64,000 nucleotides of DNA, from contig NC_059398.1 in NCBI RefSeq assembly GCF_905220565.1, positions 6,719,177 through 6,783,176 on the forward strand, given 5' to 3'. The number at the start of each line of letters is the position of its first letter. Position 1 is the stretch's first letter. The DNA is from Melitaea cinxia (taxonomy: Eukaryota; Arthropoda; Insecta; Lepidoptera; Nymphalidae). This document shows, in pieces, positions 36,601-51,600 of the stretch. The position numbers were made by a program, and so were the translations under genes. A model generated the notes under the pieces. That model did no database searches and was not told the DNA's origin. It was given only the letters and a program-made list of their open reading frames with translations.

Positions 36601-39600
36601 TCATTTTGATTCCATTATTAAATTGAAAGGGTATTCTCGAATATAGCTCTAAGAGAAAAAAAGTAATTTAGTTCTTTATAAAGAAATTGGCCCATTCAAA
36701 GTTAATTTTCTTCAGACAACGACGTCGCCATTCTTGGCTTGCTCTTAACTTCTTTTTATACATATTAAATTTTTATTTTTACTTCATTCGCTCTGGCGCT
36801 TTTTTATAAATTGTTCAAAAACTAGCGAAGAATCCGAACTTGAAAAACATGTTGCCGTCTATTTAGTACCTCATTAATTATTAAAAAAAAAGGTAAATGT
36901 TCCACTTTTTTTGCAACGAATTCTTATTATATAATGATGTAAACTTATATAATTTATTTATAATTATTTATTGGGAATGAAAATAATGTACTTATTATAT
37001 TTGTGTTAAAAATTATATCTTATTTTAATGTAGGTAAAAAGTTTGTTTATTACTCTTGCACAAATGCGGATTAGTCGTTAAATGTATGCACCTCTAAAGC
37101 GGGAATTATATAAGTAGATAATAGAAGATTAGCAACAGTCTAGTGGCTTGGGGTGCAAAATAGGTACATATCCTACATACAAGACTAGATATATTCAAAC
37201 AAAAATAAAATCTTTTTTTATTCCAGTAGGCTTATCAAGCTCTTTTCAATTGTCATTTTACTACACACACCCAGCACAAAGCCAGCAGTTGGACGGTTAT
37301 CCCGCCATCGGTCGGCTTTTTAAGTTTCAAAGTGGTAGCGGAACTGTGTTATCCCTTAGTCGCCTCTTATGAAACTCACGGAAAGAGAGTGGGTGCTATA
37401 TTCTTTACTGGCGTAACCATACAGCAGCAGCAATTGAATTAGACTAATGTTGCAACTATTTGGATGTACATTCTGCACTGAAGAATCTGCAATAAAAAAA
37501 ATATCCAGAGATATTCGATTGAAAAACTGCCAATCATATATTTAGTCATGTTTGGCATGAAATACAGTATCACTAAACTCCCACGTCTTTTTCATTAATA
37601 TCATCTTGAACCGAATAATAACCTTCAGCTTTTCGTACAAGTATGTAGAAGACATCTTCTTGACATTTCATTAATATAATGCTTACAAGAACTTCTATTT
37701 GCCCTAAAACTAGAGAGTAGCATAATTATGTCTTTTAATACCGCGTTGCATTTGCTTTACGCATGCTTGCTATTTCTGCGTAATTCAGCTATCTTATTGT
37801 GAACTAATTGATGATGATGATATGCCGCTTGTCCATATAGGAGAAGACTTAGGACATAATCTACCACGCTGCCCCACTGCGGTATTGGGCATAATTTCCC
37901 TACCGGTTTTATAATAGTATACAACCGAAACCAACGCGCGACGTCTGTACGTGATCATAGAGCCTAGTAGGCAAACCCATCAGGAGAAGAGAAATTTTTT
38001 AATAACAACAATTGTTTGTTTTAAGCAGTTAATATCTAAGATTGAAGGAACGTTCAATGTAGTACAAGTAGTATATTATTTATACAGTATATATTATGTA
38101 CATTGCCTTATAGTAAGTCACTTTCTTCTAAGTGCAGCGAAGCAATGCATTATGCGTTTCATACACTTATCATGTTATAATTGATGTATGTTTTTTTTGC
38201 TTTCCATCTCGCATGTCTTTGTTGAAGATTCTTTGTAATATATCTGCTGAATTAATTTATTTTCATGTAAAATATATATGTACAAGAACCGTCAATGTCA
38301 ATGTTAAAAAACATGTCTCACATCTTTCTATAACACTAAACTGTCAAATTACAAGCAATACAAAAAATAAAATGTTAAGGTCGTATTAAATACCGCACGT
38401 AAGTATTATCACTTCATTGTTTTACTTTCTACTTAAAATTTTCTACCTGTATTTGTTATCAGGTGATTTATTAAACTAATAACCTATTTGAAATGCGTTT
38501 ATGTTAATTGTTCAAACTTATTTTAATTTAAAATAATGTATTTGTATGTACTAAAAGTACTAATTATCCCCTTTACTCGATTGCTTTATTGACCTTAAGT
38601 GGTGTACAAAAAGAGAATTATTTATAATTATACCTTTTAGTCAAATTGACAATGTATCTATTAAATCAGTTCGCGTTTCGCGAGCATTGTTTCATGATTT
38701 CTAGTGTATATTCAAATAATGTCAGTGACCGCTTAAATAATGCGAACATAATATTTTTAACCTCCAAAGTTTGCTTTGCTTGTCGTTCTTAGTTTTGATT
38801 CATTATTTTACCCAGCATAATTATATAAACACAAATTTTTTTGCAATTAAGAATTTTTATTTATCATTACCGGTCCTCCATAATTTGCTCCGATCCTTCT
38901 CCTACATGGGGAAAGAGGCCTATGCCCAGCTGTGGGATATTACAGGCTGAAGCGATGAGCGAGCGATTTACTAGTGTTGTTATTTTCTTCGTTCTTATTA
39001 TTCAAGCATGCGAAAGCACATTTAGATGAATATGTATTTGGCCTTTCCTGACACGACATAAATATCCATATTATTTTAACGACCAATTTTTTTACGCATT
39101 AAATTGTAGCAATACTCTATATTGACTTTATTCGTATATTTAAATGTCTATACTCTAAAGGTATTAATTATAAGTTTTAATGAATGCTTTACATTTGAGT
39201 ATCTAGTAACCAACAATAAATATTACAAGTGTAAGAACATTAACATTTTTCATAATAACTGCATTGAGTTATTTTATTCATTGTATGAAATTTTCTGATG
39301 TAATATTGAGGATTATCCTCTTATAAAGTAACCCGCATCAGTCGTCAACTAAACACATCAATAAAAGTTGTCTATGTCACGGGGAATTAAAACTCCGAGA
39401 TAAATAGTGTAGCAACACAAACATGCGGGTACTCTTGTTGCATTTGTAGAAGAAATATTGAATTTCAACATAAAAACGTATTAAATTTAGGTATTATCAT
39501 GTTTCATTTCAGTAATTAGAAATTCGGGTTTTAAACAGTTGTTTTTCTGTTAAGAACTTTAGTTATTTCAAAATATTATGAAAGATTTATACGAATATGT

Positions 39601-42600
39601 TAATCACAAGTAATCTTTTCAAATAATATTAGGAATTAAAAAAGTTACAAAGTTTAGTTTTAGTTTTCACAAAGAATACTTACGAAGTTTCATTACTCAT
39701 TGCGAACTAGTGTTGTGTATTCATTCACCCGTAAAACTCTAAATCCGTGAACTTGGTCATGTCCAGACCGTGTTTTCGTCAATAAATCTTGTTTTGTTTT
39801 AGCCATTAGAAATTATACCGTGTGAAAATACCTGTAGGGCACATTTTCATACCCCAGAGGCCCCACCTGAGGTGAATGTATCTGCGTCCGCGTGGGGGCG
39901 CCAAGGTCACTGCGGTTTTTTGACACGTCGTTATATAAATAGTGGCAAATCGAACCATCATGTACCTAGCACGCCACTTTTGTTATATTCACTTAGCCGG
40001 AAATTATTTGTTTCGGTTTTTGAATAATCATTAATTTTGTCGCAGCGATAGGGTTACGAACCCGATAGAAGGACCTTCAATTGATTTCTATTTCGGCAAT
40101 CGAAACGCTAACAATCGCTCACAACACCGACGGTTTGCGGGTTCGAATCCCGCTCGGGATGGATATTTATATTTGTATAAATATTTCTTTCCGGTTTGGA
40201 TGTCTGTTCACATGATGTTCACATGTGGGTCACTCCACCGCGACTAGGAGAGCACGTTAAGCCGTCGCTCCCGTTTGATATCATAAATACCTGATAACGA
40301 TCGTTACTCATAGTAGGGAACATCCGCCAACTCGCAGTGGAGCAGCGTGGTGGATTAAGCTTCAATCCTTCTACGTGGACAAAGAGGCCTATGCCCTGCA
40401 GTGGGATACAGGTTAAATGCATGCCTACATGCATACAATCGAAACGCTAACGCTATTTAATTACACGAATTACTTTTAAATTCTTATATTAATATAAAAG
40501 TGATTAGTAATTGAATGTAACTGCTTTAAATATTCGATTTTACACACAATTATATGTTTTAACTCCCTACGTAAAGCTACCTAATTTGAAATTGTCTTCT
40601 TTATTTTGTTAATCTTGCTATCTTTACGATGACATCCTTTAATAATAATTCATGTCACGGACGCCCATTTCTAATTACACCGAACACGGTGTGAACAAGT
40701 ATGCGATAAAATATAACATTTCAATATCGTGTAATGCGATATCCTCTCCGTGTACGCGAGTCATGATTGATGATTCCTTAATCAAAAAGGTCGCTGACCT
40801 CACTCCGTATAAAGAGAAGATAGCTTATGACTTCATCTGTTTTAAATAGCATAAGTAATAACAAAAATAGTCCCATCAATATGGTTGTTTATTGAAACAT
40901 CGTTAAGTTTGTTTTCGTTTTGAGTTTTCTAAATTATTATTTTTTTACGTGGCAAATTAGCATGTAAATCTGATCAACTCCACAAGCTATAAACTCGCTT
41001 ACAATCTGGTATTAGAATAATATTACTTAATCCATGCTCCGCTAGCAGCTGGCGTTTGCGAGTAGGGAACAAATTTCATTATTGCACCGTGATTTCGCAA
41101 CCCTTTGATCGTATCTAATGGTCGATCTGCCCCCCTTATTTTCTAAGCTCACGTTCGCTCTAAAAGAAAGTATTATGATGTATCGTGTAGCTTCAAATTA
41201 TTTAGTACGTACTTTGTGTCTAATAACGTGAATGTGTATAATTCGTTTAAATAATTATCACAAAGAGATGATGCATAATAAATGTGGATTGAGATGTTTT
41301 TAGGATTCCGTACCTCTTCCCTTAGATCTGAATCCAATTTGCTTCTGAAAATTTCTCCCCATTCTACTTCCTTTTACTCCAATTCCTTTACTGTTAATGC
41401 TGTCCGTCTGTGGAATTCTCTTCCGCTTTCAATAAGACAAGCTCCGTCGCTCATTAGGTCACAACTGTCACGTACTGTCTGATTTGTAGTTTAATTTATA
41501 TGTATATATTTATATAAGTATATGTGTATATGTGTGTAATGTATATGTGTTTTATATATTATATATACTAAAATATTTACTTATTTATATATAAGTTTTT
41601 TATATTTATGTAAGTCTATCATATCGTAGTTTATATCTACGTATGTCTGATAATGCCTCGTATTTTTAATATTAAACATGTTAACAATTTGTTTAACGTT
41701 ATTTATTATTGATTTTTCTTCCTTAATAATTATATGCACACTTCTAACCGCTGCTACTGTATTGTGTCCAGTACCCAAAGGTTATCTGGAAGAAATCGCT
41801 ATTTAGCGATAAGACCGCCTTTGTACATCTTGTATTCTATCTTTCTTTATATGTGTCTGTATTTTGGTGTACATTAAGAATAAATAAATAAATACCTCAT
41901 AAGGAAAAAACGGAACCCTTATAGGATCACTGTTGGCCGTGTGTATGTCAAGACCCTTTATCTCAGGAACGCGTGGAGGTATCAAGCTGAATTTCATATC
42001 AAATACTCAAGTCTACTGTCCCTTGGAGCTGTGAAAAAATCAAACTCAAAGCCAACGCAAATGATACAGCCGTTTATGCTGCAAATTTTCGGCACTCGCA
42101 AGGGAATCAAAACCTACAGGGTACTTCTCGTGAACTCATAATTTTGAAATTTGTTACGAAGCAACGTCTCATAGCACAGATAAAAGAAAAATTGCGAGAC
42201 GCATAAATTTTTAGTTACAACATAGAATCAAAATATTTTGATAATTTTGTTTGTACGGAACCCTCGATGCGCGAGTCCGATTCGCACTTGGCCGGTTTTT
42301 ATGATAATATTCGTTTTTGTTTTTAGTCTTCATATAGAATATTTATCAAATAAATACTGTCCTGATAATGTGTCCTGTAAATCTTTCAGATTGTTATATT
42401 CTGAAGTAAGGCTAGTTGAAAGTTTTTCTTAAAATGTTCTACAGAATGTAGTCTAGGAAGGCAGTAAGTACGGCGGATATGCGGTCGAGCGCTCGTCTCG
42501 GTTGGCTGCGCCCGCGCTGCCATCGCGTCCCTCGTTAATTCTATTATCTCCCTTCAACCAGGCGCTGTAACCACGAAATGTACAACCTTGATGCGAGTCC

Positions 42601-45600
42601 CTAGAGTTTTATCTTCTTTACACTATTTTTAGATAAGACCATTACGAAGATTAGAACCTGTTCAACAAAACAAAACTATGTCGTAGGACGGATTTTACGT
42701 CGGAAATTCATTATTACGAGTATACATTGTTTCTGAATTGTACTTGTTAAGATCCATAGATAAAACTGCTGAGTCAGGTTGCTCTCATTATAAAAAAAAA
42801 GATATAAATATAGATAAAAATAACTATTAACATATATATTTTAGACAATAATCAAGCTTTAAAAAAACAATGCGGCGGTTATGATCAACATTGCCGCTGA
42901 TTTTTTATCCGCCACTAATGGTTTCATTTATCTTGTCGAGGGCATCTGTTGTATCGCAAAGAACGTTTAAATAGAGTTGGCATTGTTGACTATACTTCGT
43001 TGTACCGCGGGCCCCAACTTAATATCGAAAATGTAATTCGATTTTAATCTTTATAACTCGCGACTCAAGAACTACTTGCTGTAGTGTTTAACTTGAAACT
43101 ACATCCTGGATTACTAGATCATTGATCTAAATCTGATAATCATAACGGAATCACGAATATTTGTTGAACCATTGTTGTCAAATGTATTCTGTACAATATT
43201 ATGTTACAAAGAAAAGATGGCACGTTAGATCTAATATCCACGACGGCGACGGGTAGCACTTTAATTTTTAATGGAAGTCATGACATGGGCATTGTTGACA
43301 AAACCAGTTATGATTTTGTTCGCTCAGCCAATTTATTAATAACAACGATAATTATTATTATTATATGTCTTATAAATGTTAATTTTCAATATGCTATTGT
43401 TGCATCGGATCATGAATTGTATGACACGTTGTATGGGCGTTGAATTATGTCACTAGGAAAAGAACTAAGCAATAGAAAAGGAAATACACCTACGCGATCC
43501 GCATAACAGGCGTAACTCACGTACTTCCTCAAGTGTGCTAGGCTTGTGTCAATTCACCTTTATTTGTTCTGCAATAATACCTGCACAGGCGATAATGTCG
43601 TATTTTACAAAAAACTAACATTTTTTATCAAAAAAATAAAAATAGATATATTTCACAGTTGTTTTGGTGCATATAGAAAATTAGTCAAACATTTTAAAGC
43701 TCGTAACTTAACATAAAAATGATTATCTTAACTTAACCTTTAATTATTAATCTCTCGCCTTCATTATTTGACTTAAAATGAGGAAGTTGTGTTGCCTGTA
43801 ATTGGATCTACATCCTAACATGATGATTTATATAACTGTACTCTTAAAACTATATTTGATGTATATCTGTTGGTAAACCATTAAATAAAATAAAATAAAA
43901 GAAAATATATGAATAAAAATTTTGTATGCTATTAGGCAAAAAATGTTAAAAAAAATTAAAATTTAAAATAGAGAATCCATGTTGTTAAAAGGCTTTAAGC
44001 GCTTTTTAAAATTATAATCAGTTTCATACAATAAAATTTCATTTGAAGGTTTTTAATAAATATTTAACTAACAATTCAGTGTCCAGCTACTTTCAACGTA
44101 AGTTCCAAGTTATGAGTGAAATCTTATGAGATAAGTGTTTTTGACTGAATACAGAGTCCGTTCAAGTATGTACCGAGAATAGCTTTATCGGGATAATATC
44201 AATATCCCTTTGGACCTTGTTAGCCCGCCCCCTCACGCGTGTTCCTCGACGCTTTATTGTGCCATCATCGTGTACGACCCACACATATAATTTAGTATCG
44301 AATAGATTCCTTTAAGCTATATGTTTATTGAAAATAAATGCTATTTTTAGATATAAATTCAAGTTTTATTATTTCTTAACTTCTTACAATTATATAAATA
44401 ACTTTGATTTATCCCCATATATTAAATTTATTCCAAGAAAATTAGGTAACATTGAAAACGTTACACAAAAAGAATTTTTTATCAACCGATGTTGAATAAG
44501 TCTGATAATATTGATTCGACTATTTTTGTCTGTTACGAAATTATTTTTTGCAATATGTAAACATATTTATTATATTTGTAATAAAATAAGTACGAAAATA
44601 TCAAAGTTATATCAAGGTTAAAGTTATTTTAACTGTGGATTTTTTTCAACCGATGTCGAATCAGTAGGATAATATTAATTCGACTATTTTTGTCAGTTAT
44701 ACGATTGTTTTTATAAATTTATTTAAAATATAAATGGATTTAGTATATTTTTAATAAGTATGAAAAAATATATAAAATAAGGGATACTACAAATTTTGCC
44801 TTAAAAAACGGAGACGATTTTATTAAATTGTTGATAAAGCCTGATTTGTTGTTAAAATAAAAAGAAAACGAATAACAAAAGTCCAATGACATGTAAGAAT
44901 TCATTACATGTACTCACTGCACATAAAGAAGCTAATGGAAAATAAAGTGTCTTATTTCGAATCATCAAAGTAGTTAAAAAATATCGTGCTATTCATACGA
45001 GCTCTAATGAGGCAGACATTTGCTTGGCTTCAAAGTAAAAATTTTTCACAAAAAATAATGACTTATCCGTGAAAAACACGCCGAGATAATATCGAGACTT
45101 TTCATCAAACAATTTCATCCAATCATTTATTTAGAGTCTGTGTAATATACATTGTTAACATAAATTATGTTCTTAGATTTACGGTATATTAGCGGTAATA
45201 TGACAAAATATTTTGACGTTTTATCATCCTCTTGATCATAATATGAAACCATACGAATAGATATATTTCTTGTCCAACGAATCATTTAGATTGTAGCTAT
45301 GCTTGTCGCTAAATGTTCACATAAAAGTCGCATATACGCAAAAAAGTTTTAGTCTCCTTAAGTAGCGTATCTAAAACGAATATCTACCTGCATTTGTGTT
45401 ACTAGCTGTGCCCTGCTGTTTGACACGTGTTAATTTGAGGAAATTACTTTTTGGATTTTGAGGAAATTATTTATAGCCTTCTTCGGTAAATAGGCTAACA
45501 CAAAAACAAAAAAAAAAAAACAAAAAAACAATACGAACCAGTAGTTCCTGAGATTTGCGCGTTTAAACAAACTTTTAATCCTTGTTATATTAATATAGAT

Positions 45601-48600
45601 TAGGAAGAGTAAGTTTGTTCAATTGCAAGTGTACGAGTGTGTCACTGTGTTTGTATGATTTTAGTGCAGACGCATTGCATTTAAACTAAATCTTACTGGT
45701 TATAATTTAAGTATCTTGGCCTTGATCGTTGTGCATCGCTGCACGGCGCGTTGGCATTCACCTTATCGTGTGTTGAACTGTTCTATATCAAAACGACCAG
45801 AGATGGGTCTAAATTCAGAGCTGTTTTAATCTGTCATGAATAAAAATATACATGTATTTTTAAAAGAATAGAAACGCTCGATGCTCGAGTGTACATCTTA
45901 AATTTGACGAATAAAACCTATTCGCTAGCTTTAAATACATTCGTGACGAACACATTCCTGCTGCGAATGTGTGTGTAAACGTATATAGCTTCGTATACAA
46001 CTAAGAGGCAGTAGTCAAGGTCGACAATGTCATTGTACGAGCTTGCCGCGAATTCACACACTGACACGAGTTGCAGCTTTGTGTGTTGTCGAGCTATTGA
46101 AGTAATCTTATCATGTAGGTCACCTTACACTGTAGATTATAAATATGTACTGATTGCATGTACATTGATGTACGTTGGGTGCACAGCTCTAATGCTCTAT
46201 AAGCAGTTATTTAGATTAATTTAAATAAATTCTATTGTGTACGAATTGTAGATAAACTGCAAACACAATTTAATATTAAAATACTTACTATTTCGGACAC
46301 TTTGTATACCTTCTTACCTCTCACGCTGTGTTTATTACTTGTTTTGAAAATATTTCATGGACGAATAAAATTTCATGTTTACTTTCTCTTATTGTGAAAT
46401 AAATTTTACCTTTATTCATTCTCTTATTACGCAAACATATTACGTTTTACCATATTAGGTTGCTTGCTACAACTTACTTAACATATCTAATGTTAAACCA
46501 TATTATAACATTGCTTGGAGTAACTTTTCCGATCTCTTAAAAAAGATGTTTTATATGCATAACGAACATCAATGGTAGGGTGAGGCAGAACTGTGGCGAG
46601 CAAATGATTGACGCAAACAGCGTCAGTTGTTTACAGCACTACCGTCTCAGGTTATTTACATCGGGGTCACAGACACGTCGAAGGAGACCGTCGAATCGAT
46701 ATAATTCATCTAACTGGCAGCGAGAAGTACTTTACCTGCAATCCGCGGGTGAACGCGACTGCAAAGCGCGACAATGACCTCCTTTGACATTACGAGGTCG
46801 TTTATGCAATAGAGAGCTAAAGTGGGTGACTCCAGCAATAGCGCAGAATGTAGAGATGATTGAGCAAGGCCGCGCAGACTTTGCAAGACTATCACGCAAC
46901 TGATAGATAACCCGATGTTTTCGGTTGTGTCGTTTCGCGATTAAAGTGTTGTTGATATTTGTTATCGTTCAACGAAATATTTTATCAGATGCTAAGTTGA
47001 TACGTAGTATCAGCGACACTTTTCTGGGGTTAACGATCTCGTCTCCACGTGGCTATTTATGCAACTCTGGTGTCTTTAGAATACTATATATGGCGTTTTT
47101 ATTATGTAAATTTTTTACTTTTCAGACAAATGTCAATAGTCTACACCTATGTAATTTTAAATATAACGTATGTATTAATTGCGCAACAATAAAAAACGAA
47201 GATAGCTATGTGTGAAAGTGAAATGTTTTACATTTGCTAACTAGAGTTAGATGTATACTTCCCACTTAATTTACTGATTCGTTATTATTTCCGAGTGTTC
47301 GATAAACAACTAAATATCAGAATAGCGACGAGGTCTCTTCGTAATATTCAGAATTAGCACTTATGATTTTCAGGGTTTTTGTATTAATTCTTAAAATAAG
47401 TTAACTACTAGCTGCTGCCCGCGACGTCGTCTGCGTGAACGCTATACAGCACCAAAAATACCTACGATTATACTTTTTAAAATAACATCCATTTACCCGT
47501 TTCTTCTTTACATTTCATATCTACAAAAAAATCTCATAGATGGCGCTGCTTTAAAATTGTCTTGTCTACTTATATTCATTTAATTATGTTTATCGGCTTA
47601 GTTGGTTATATTGCGTGATTTTTATAGTGTGAAGCTAGCTTATATAGCATGGTTATTAACATAATAACAACAACATTCAAATATGCATCGTTAGATTACA
47701 CGTTGTTACAGAATGCTTTGAGGAAATAAAGGTTCACTGCTCGTTCCCGGTAGGTGATGGCATGATAATATGTAGCCTATACGTTGACCCGACTTCTTAA
47801 TAATATTCAGTACTTTTTGAGTTTATCCCGGACATACATACAGACAAACAGACAGACAAAAATTCTAAAAACTATATTTTTGGCTTCGGTATCGATTGAA
47901 GATCACACCACAAGTATTCTTTTAAAAAAATATTCAATGTACAGCTTGACTTTCCTACCATTTTATTATATGTATAGATATTGTTTGTTAAAATTTATTT
48001 CAATTTGTAATTACAAAGTGCCTGTATTATTTTGTTTACTACTTGCTTGTAAAATTTTATAGAAGTAATGAAGCAATATTCTGAATATATTTCAAAACTT
48101 AGTGTTTCATCTTCAGAGTTAAAACTAAAACATAAAGAAGATGGATGTTGCAGTGTATCTATTTATATCTGGTCCGGCCGTAAACAGCCTGCGTCGGGAA
48201 ACCGGTCAGCCCAGCCGAGGAATGCTTTTGCTCTCGCTAACTACTGCAGCTATCACTGTGAACAGGGCGATTGCAAATGTGCTAACAATGTTTCTGCACC
48301 TCTACTCTCAAGGATTCTAATAAACCCTATACATTTTCATTATTTTGTCTATTTGTGTATTCTACTATAGTCTCCGAAGCAAATATTGAGTTGAGTTGTT
48401 ATTTTGTTCACAGTTTAAAATTTTTGTCACACAATAGGTTTAATAATATTATAGCGGAATATATTTGCTACAACTAATCTTTTGTTACATATATGTATAT
48501 TGTATAATTATGATATGATGATATTTGAAAAGAATACAAAAGATATTACGTTTACTGAAACTTAAGCCATACATATTTGTAAGTAATATTAGGAAATGTT

Positions 48601-51600
48601 CCGCATAGTGTATAATAGAAGCTATGAATGGGAGAGGGTGGTAGTAGGGCACGGGGAGAAGCTTTATGTGTCTCCGCAACGTCATCGCCCATCCATCCAT
48701 CAAGCTGACAGCACCGATTAATGTAACAGACTCATTTATCAGACTCTACAGAATTCTTGTATCCTAAAAAGGATTTTTACCCATGTAACGTTGTTAAAGA
48801 TACCAAATAGTTCTCTATGATTCTGTCTAGATTACAGGTAAATAAATATGTAGTAATAACAGTGAAAAAACTAGGTGTGCCATTTTCCTAGATCACAGGT
48901 TACTACTGCCCAATTGATACGAAGTTGGTTTTTTTTTATCAAATTATTTATTACTTTTTTATACCTACTCAATAAAATATATATAAGGCAATAGAATACT
49001 GTATATCTAATTTAAATAATTTTATAGTGGTTCATCAGTTTCGTTTGTTAAAATGGTTTGATAGCCATGTTTATTAGGTGAATTGTCATAATTTTATTTT
49101 AGAAATTCGGTAAACACAATTGTTCAAACCATCTTTGTTTGTTTTAAATTAAAAATAAGATTTATTGCATGTTTTTAGTCTCAGGCGACGATATTGAGTG
49201 AACGGCTGAACGCGGAGGGCGGTCGACCTTCCGCCGCGCGTGGGCTGAGCCCATGACACAATTCACGAGATCTTCCACTACAAAGGATTATTTCTGTCCC
49301 ATATTTTCCATTTTAATATTATGACGTCATTAATATTCAAAAACAAACGCTTGTTACAAACGCTTGTTATATTGTCCTAAGACTACAAGTAATATCAGAT
49401 ATCAACAGTGATAAAGATAGAATTTGCGACGTCATGTTAGCATATTATTTACCTCATATTATGTTTCTGCGTTAAAACGCAACGGCTTGGACCACGGTTC
49501 GTCTAAGGGCGTACATATTTTTAGTCAATGTTTGCCTACAACGCCTTGCCAAAATTTAAGGAACAAGTATGAATAATGTTTTTATATTATATTTTTTCTT
49601 TGGACTGACGAACAACTTTTTGCTCGTTATCGAAAATGTCGTTACACTAAGAAAAAAAAATCCCGCTCTTTATATTATGGGTGCCAACGTTTAAAAATTA
49701 ATTGTCAATCAAAATGAAATAAATTTATATGTATTTGATTTTATACCTAATCAGTGTCAGAGTATTTTGCGTTAAATTCAACAAAAACAAAGGCGTTCTT
49801 TGGCGGCTGATAAGAGTTTCGTAGTCGGCTTATCTTTCTGATACACGGTTGCTGACCCCATACGTTCCCGGATGGCTTGGCACATTAAACTGAAAAGCGA
49901 CTTGTATTTGATTTATAAGTTTATATTTTAATATTTGTCTTAATCAAGTGCAATGTGGACTTATACCAGTTAGTTATTGTTTCAATGTAAGTTAATGAAT
50001 ATGATTATTATCATTACAAATAAGATTTATCAATAATTTATTTTTATAGTCAGAATTATATTGAAACTTCTAAGAATCGCTAAATGATTTCAAATCAGTA
50101 AATATTTTTCCTTCTACCTTGTTATTATAGTTTTACATCATTTTTTACATACAATGTTATTCGTATTTAACTTTACCACACTATACCATTGTGGCATACA
50201 CTTTGTTGTAAATGTTTGAACCTGAATACTGCATTTGTTGAGACTCGACCTACTTTGAAAGCACGTTTTCCTCTTGAGTACTACAGTATCCTCATTACTT
50301 ATAAAATGTTAATGACCTAAAAAACAAAATAAACTTGTTGTTATTAAATTGTTTTGATTATGTATTTTCCTCGTTATAAACAACTACGACATAGAAGATG
50401 TTCAAATATTTAGCGGTTCTAATTAAATAATTAATTATGATTAATATTATCGTGATTATATGTCACTGAATAAAATCAGAGTAGAAACGATTGTTAGCAT
50501 ATTGATCTGTTTTAATTAATTATGAAACTTCTTATCAGGTTTTAGAACAAAGAGTCGTTGACCCAGTTGGTCGCGCGTCGTTCTAATTAGCCCTTATGGC
50601 CGAAGCTCGACGGACGATAACAGGTTGACGTCACTTAAACGTGCCTTGACCTGGTTTCCCGTTCTATATAATAATTTTATAGAATTAGATTTATACATAA
50701 ACGTTATGAGTAATTCTAAGTTCCAATAACATAACGTAATAGAAAGCGTTTAAAGAGCAATGTCCAAGTGTCAAGGGCGTATAGATAGAACAACTACGGC
50801 GTCAACATTTCCATCGTATTGTGCTAACGAGGTCGAGCTGCGTCAGGCAAGGGCCATTACACATAGATAACTTCTAACTTATATCTGTTATGCACGTATT
50901 CTTTAAAAACACATCCACAAAATTCCGTAGCAATTAAACATGCTCCGACATTGTGACGTTTAAATATGGTATTCATATGTACAGCTGCACCGGGCTTTAA
51001 ACGTCAAGAAAGCATGCGGTATTAATTCTAATTATACTCCCCTTCCTTTACTATTTTACCCATTTCCATGTTTACTCAAAAAGGCGTACAAGCGTGGGTG
51101 CGCAGTCCGTCTGTACTAAATTAGTGAACAGAGAGAGAGAGAGACAAAAACGTTAGAAAAAAGAGAGGTACGATGTAATCTAGTACTGTAAACAAACAGC
51201 GAAATGTCGGGGAGCTGAGACATATCCATTACGTCCACCCATGGAAACACTTTTGTGTACGTGATAACTGATAGGCACTTTCGACTTTACGATACGAGCG
51301 ACGAAATATGTAAAGAGAATGTTGTAATAACAATGTTGTCGCTACTTGATCTACTTTTATTTTTTATGTTTTACTTTGAGTACAGCTGTGGTGATGGTAT
51401 ATAATTTTTATTACGTCTTAAACTTTTTAATAGGTTTAGGTTTCAATATTCATACTTCACATTGAGGCATAATATTTTTGGGAAAATATGTGTCGAATGA
51501 GAATTACAATATTTAATAGGATTTGCATACGAAAAAAAAGTTATACTCTAGTCAATCTAACAAATTTAGGTCTAAATTTGTATAATAGTCATATGCGAAT

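Noticed and set aside
40120..40160. Possible tRNA gene (GGTTCGAATCC B box)
   Set aside because: There is no foldable cloverleaf, and the box is part of a SINE with target duplications.
43201..43443. 80-codon ORF with an isoleucine-rich hydrophobic run
   Set aside because: The hydrophobic part is an ATT-repeat artefact and there is no splice or promoter context.
46770..46800. Ecdysone response element (TGACCT and GAGGTCG half sites)
   Set aside because: The half sites are everted and 14 bp apart, unlike functional EcR/USP elements, and such hexamers are frequent by chance.
48068..48370. 100-codon ORF with several cysteines in intron 1
   Set aside because: No domain, signal or homologue recognised. 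The cysteines are irregularly placed and the end is low-complexity. I treat it as chance, although a GC-richer core (48,170-48,290) remains unexplained.
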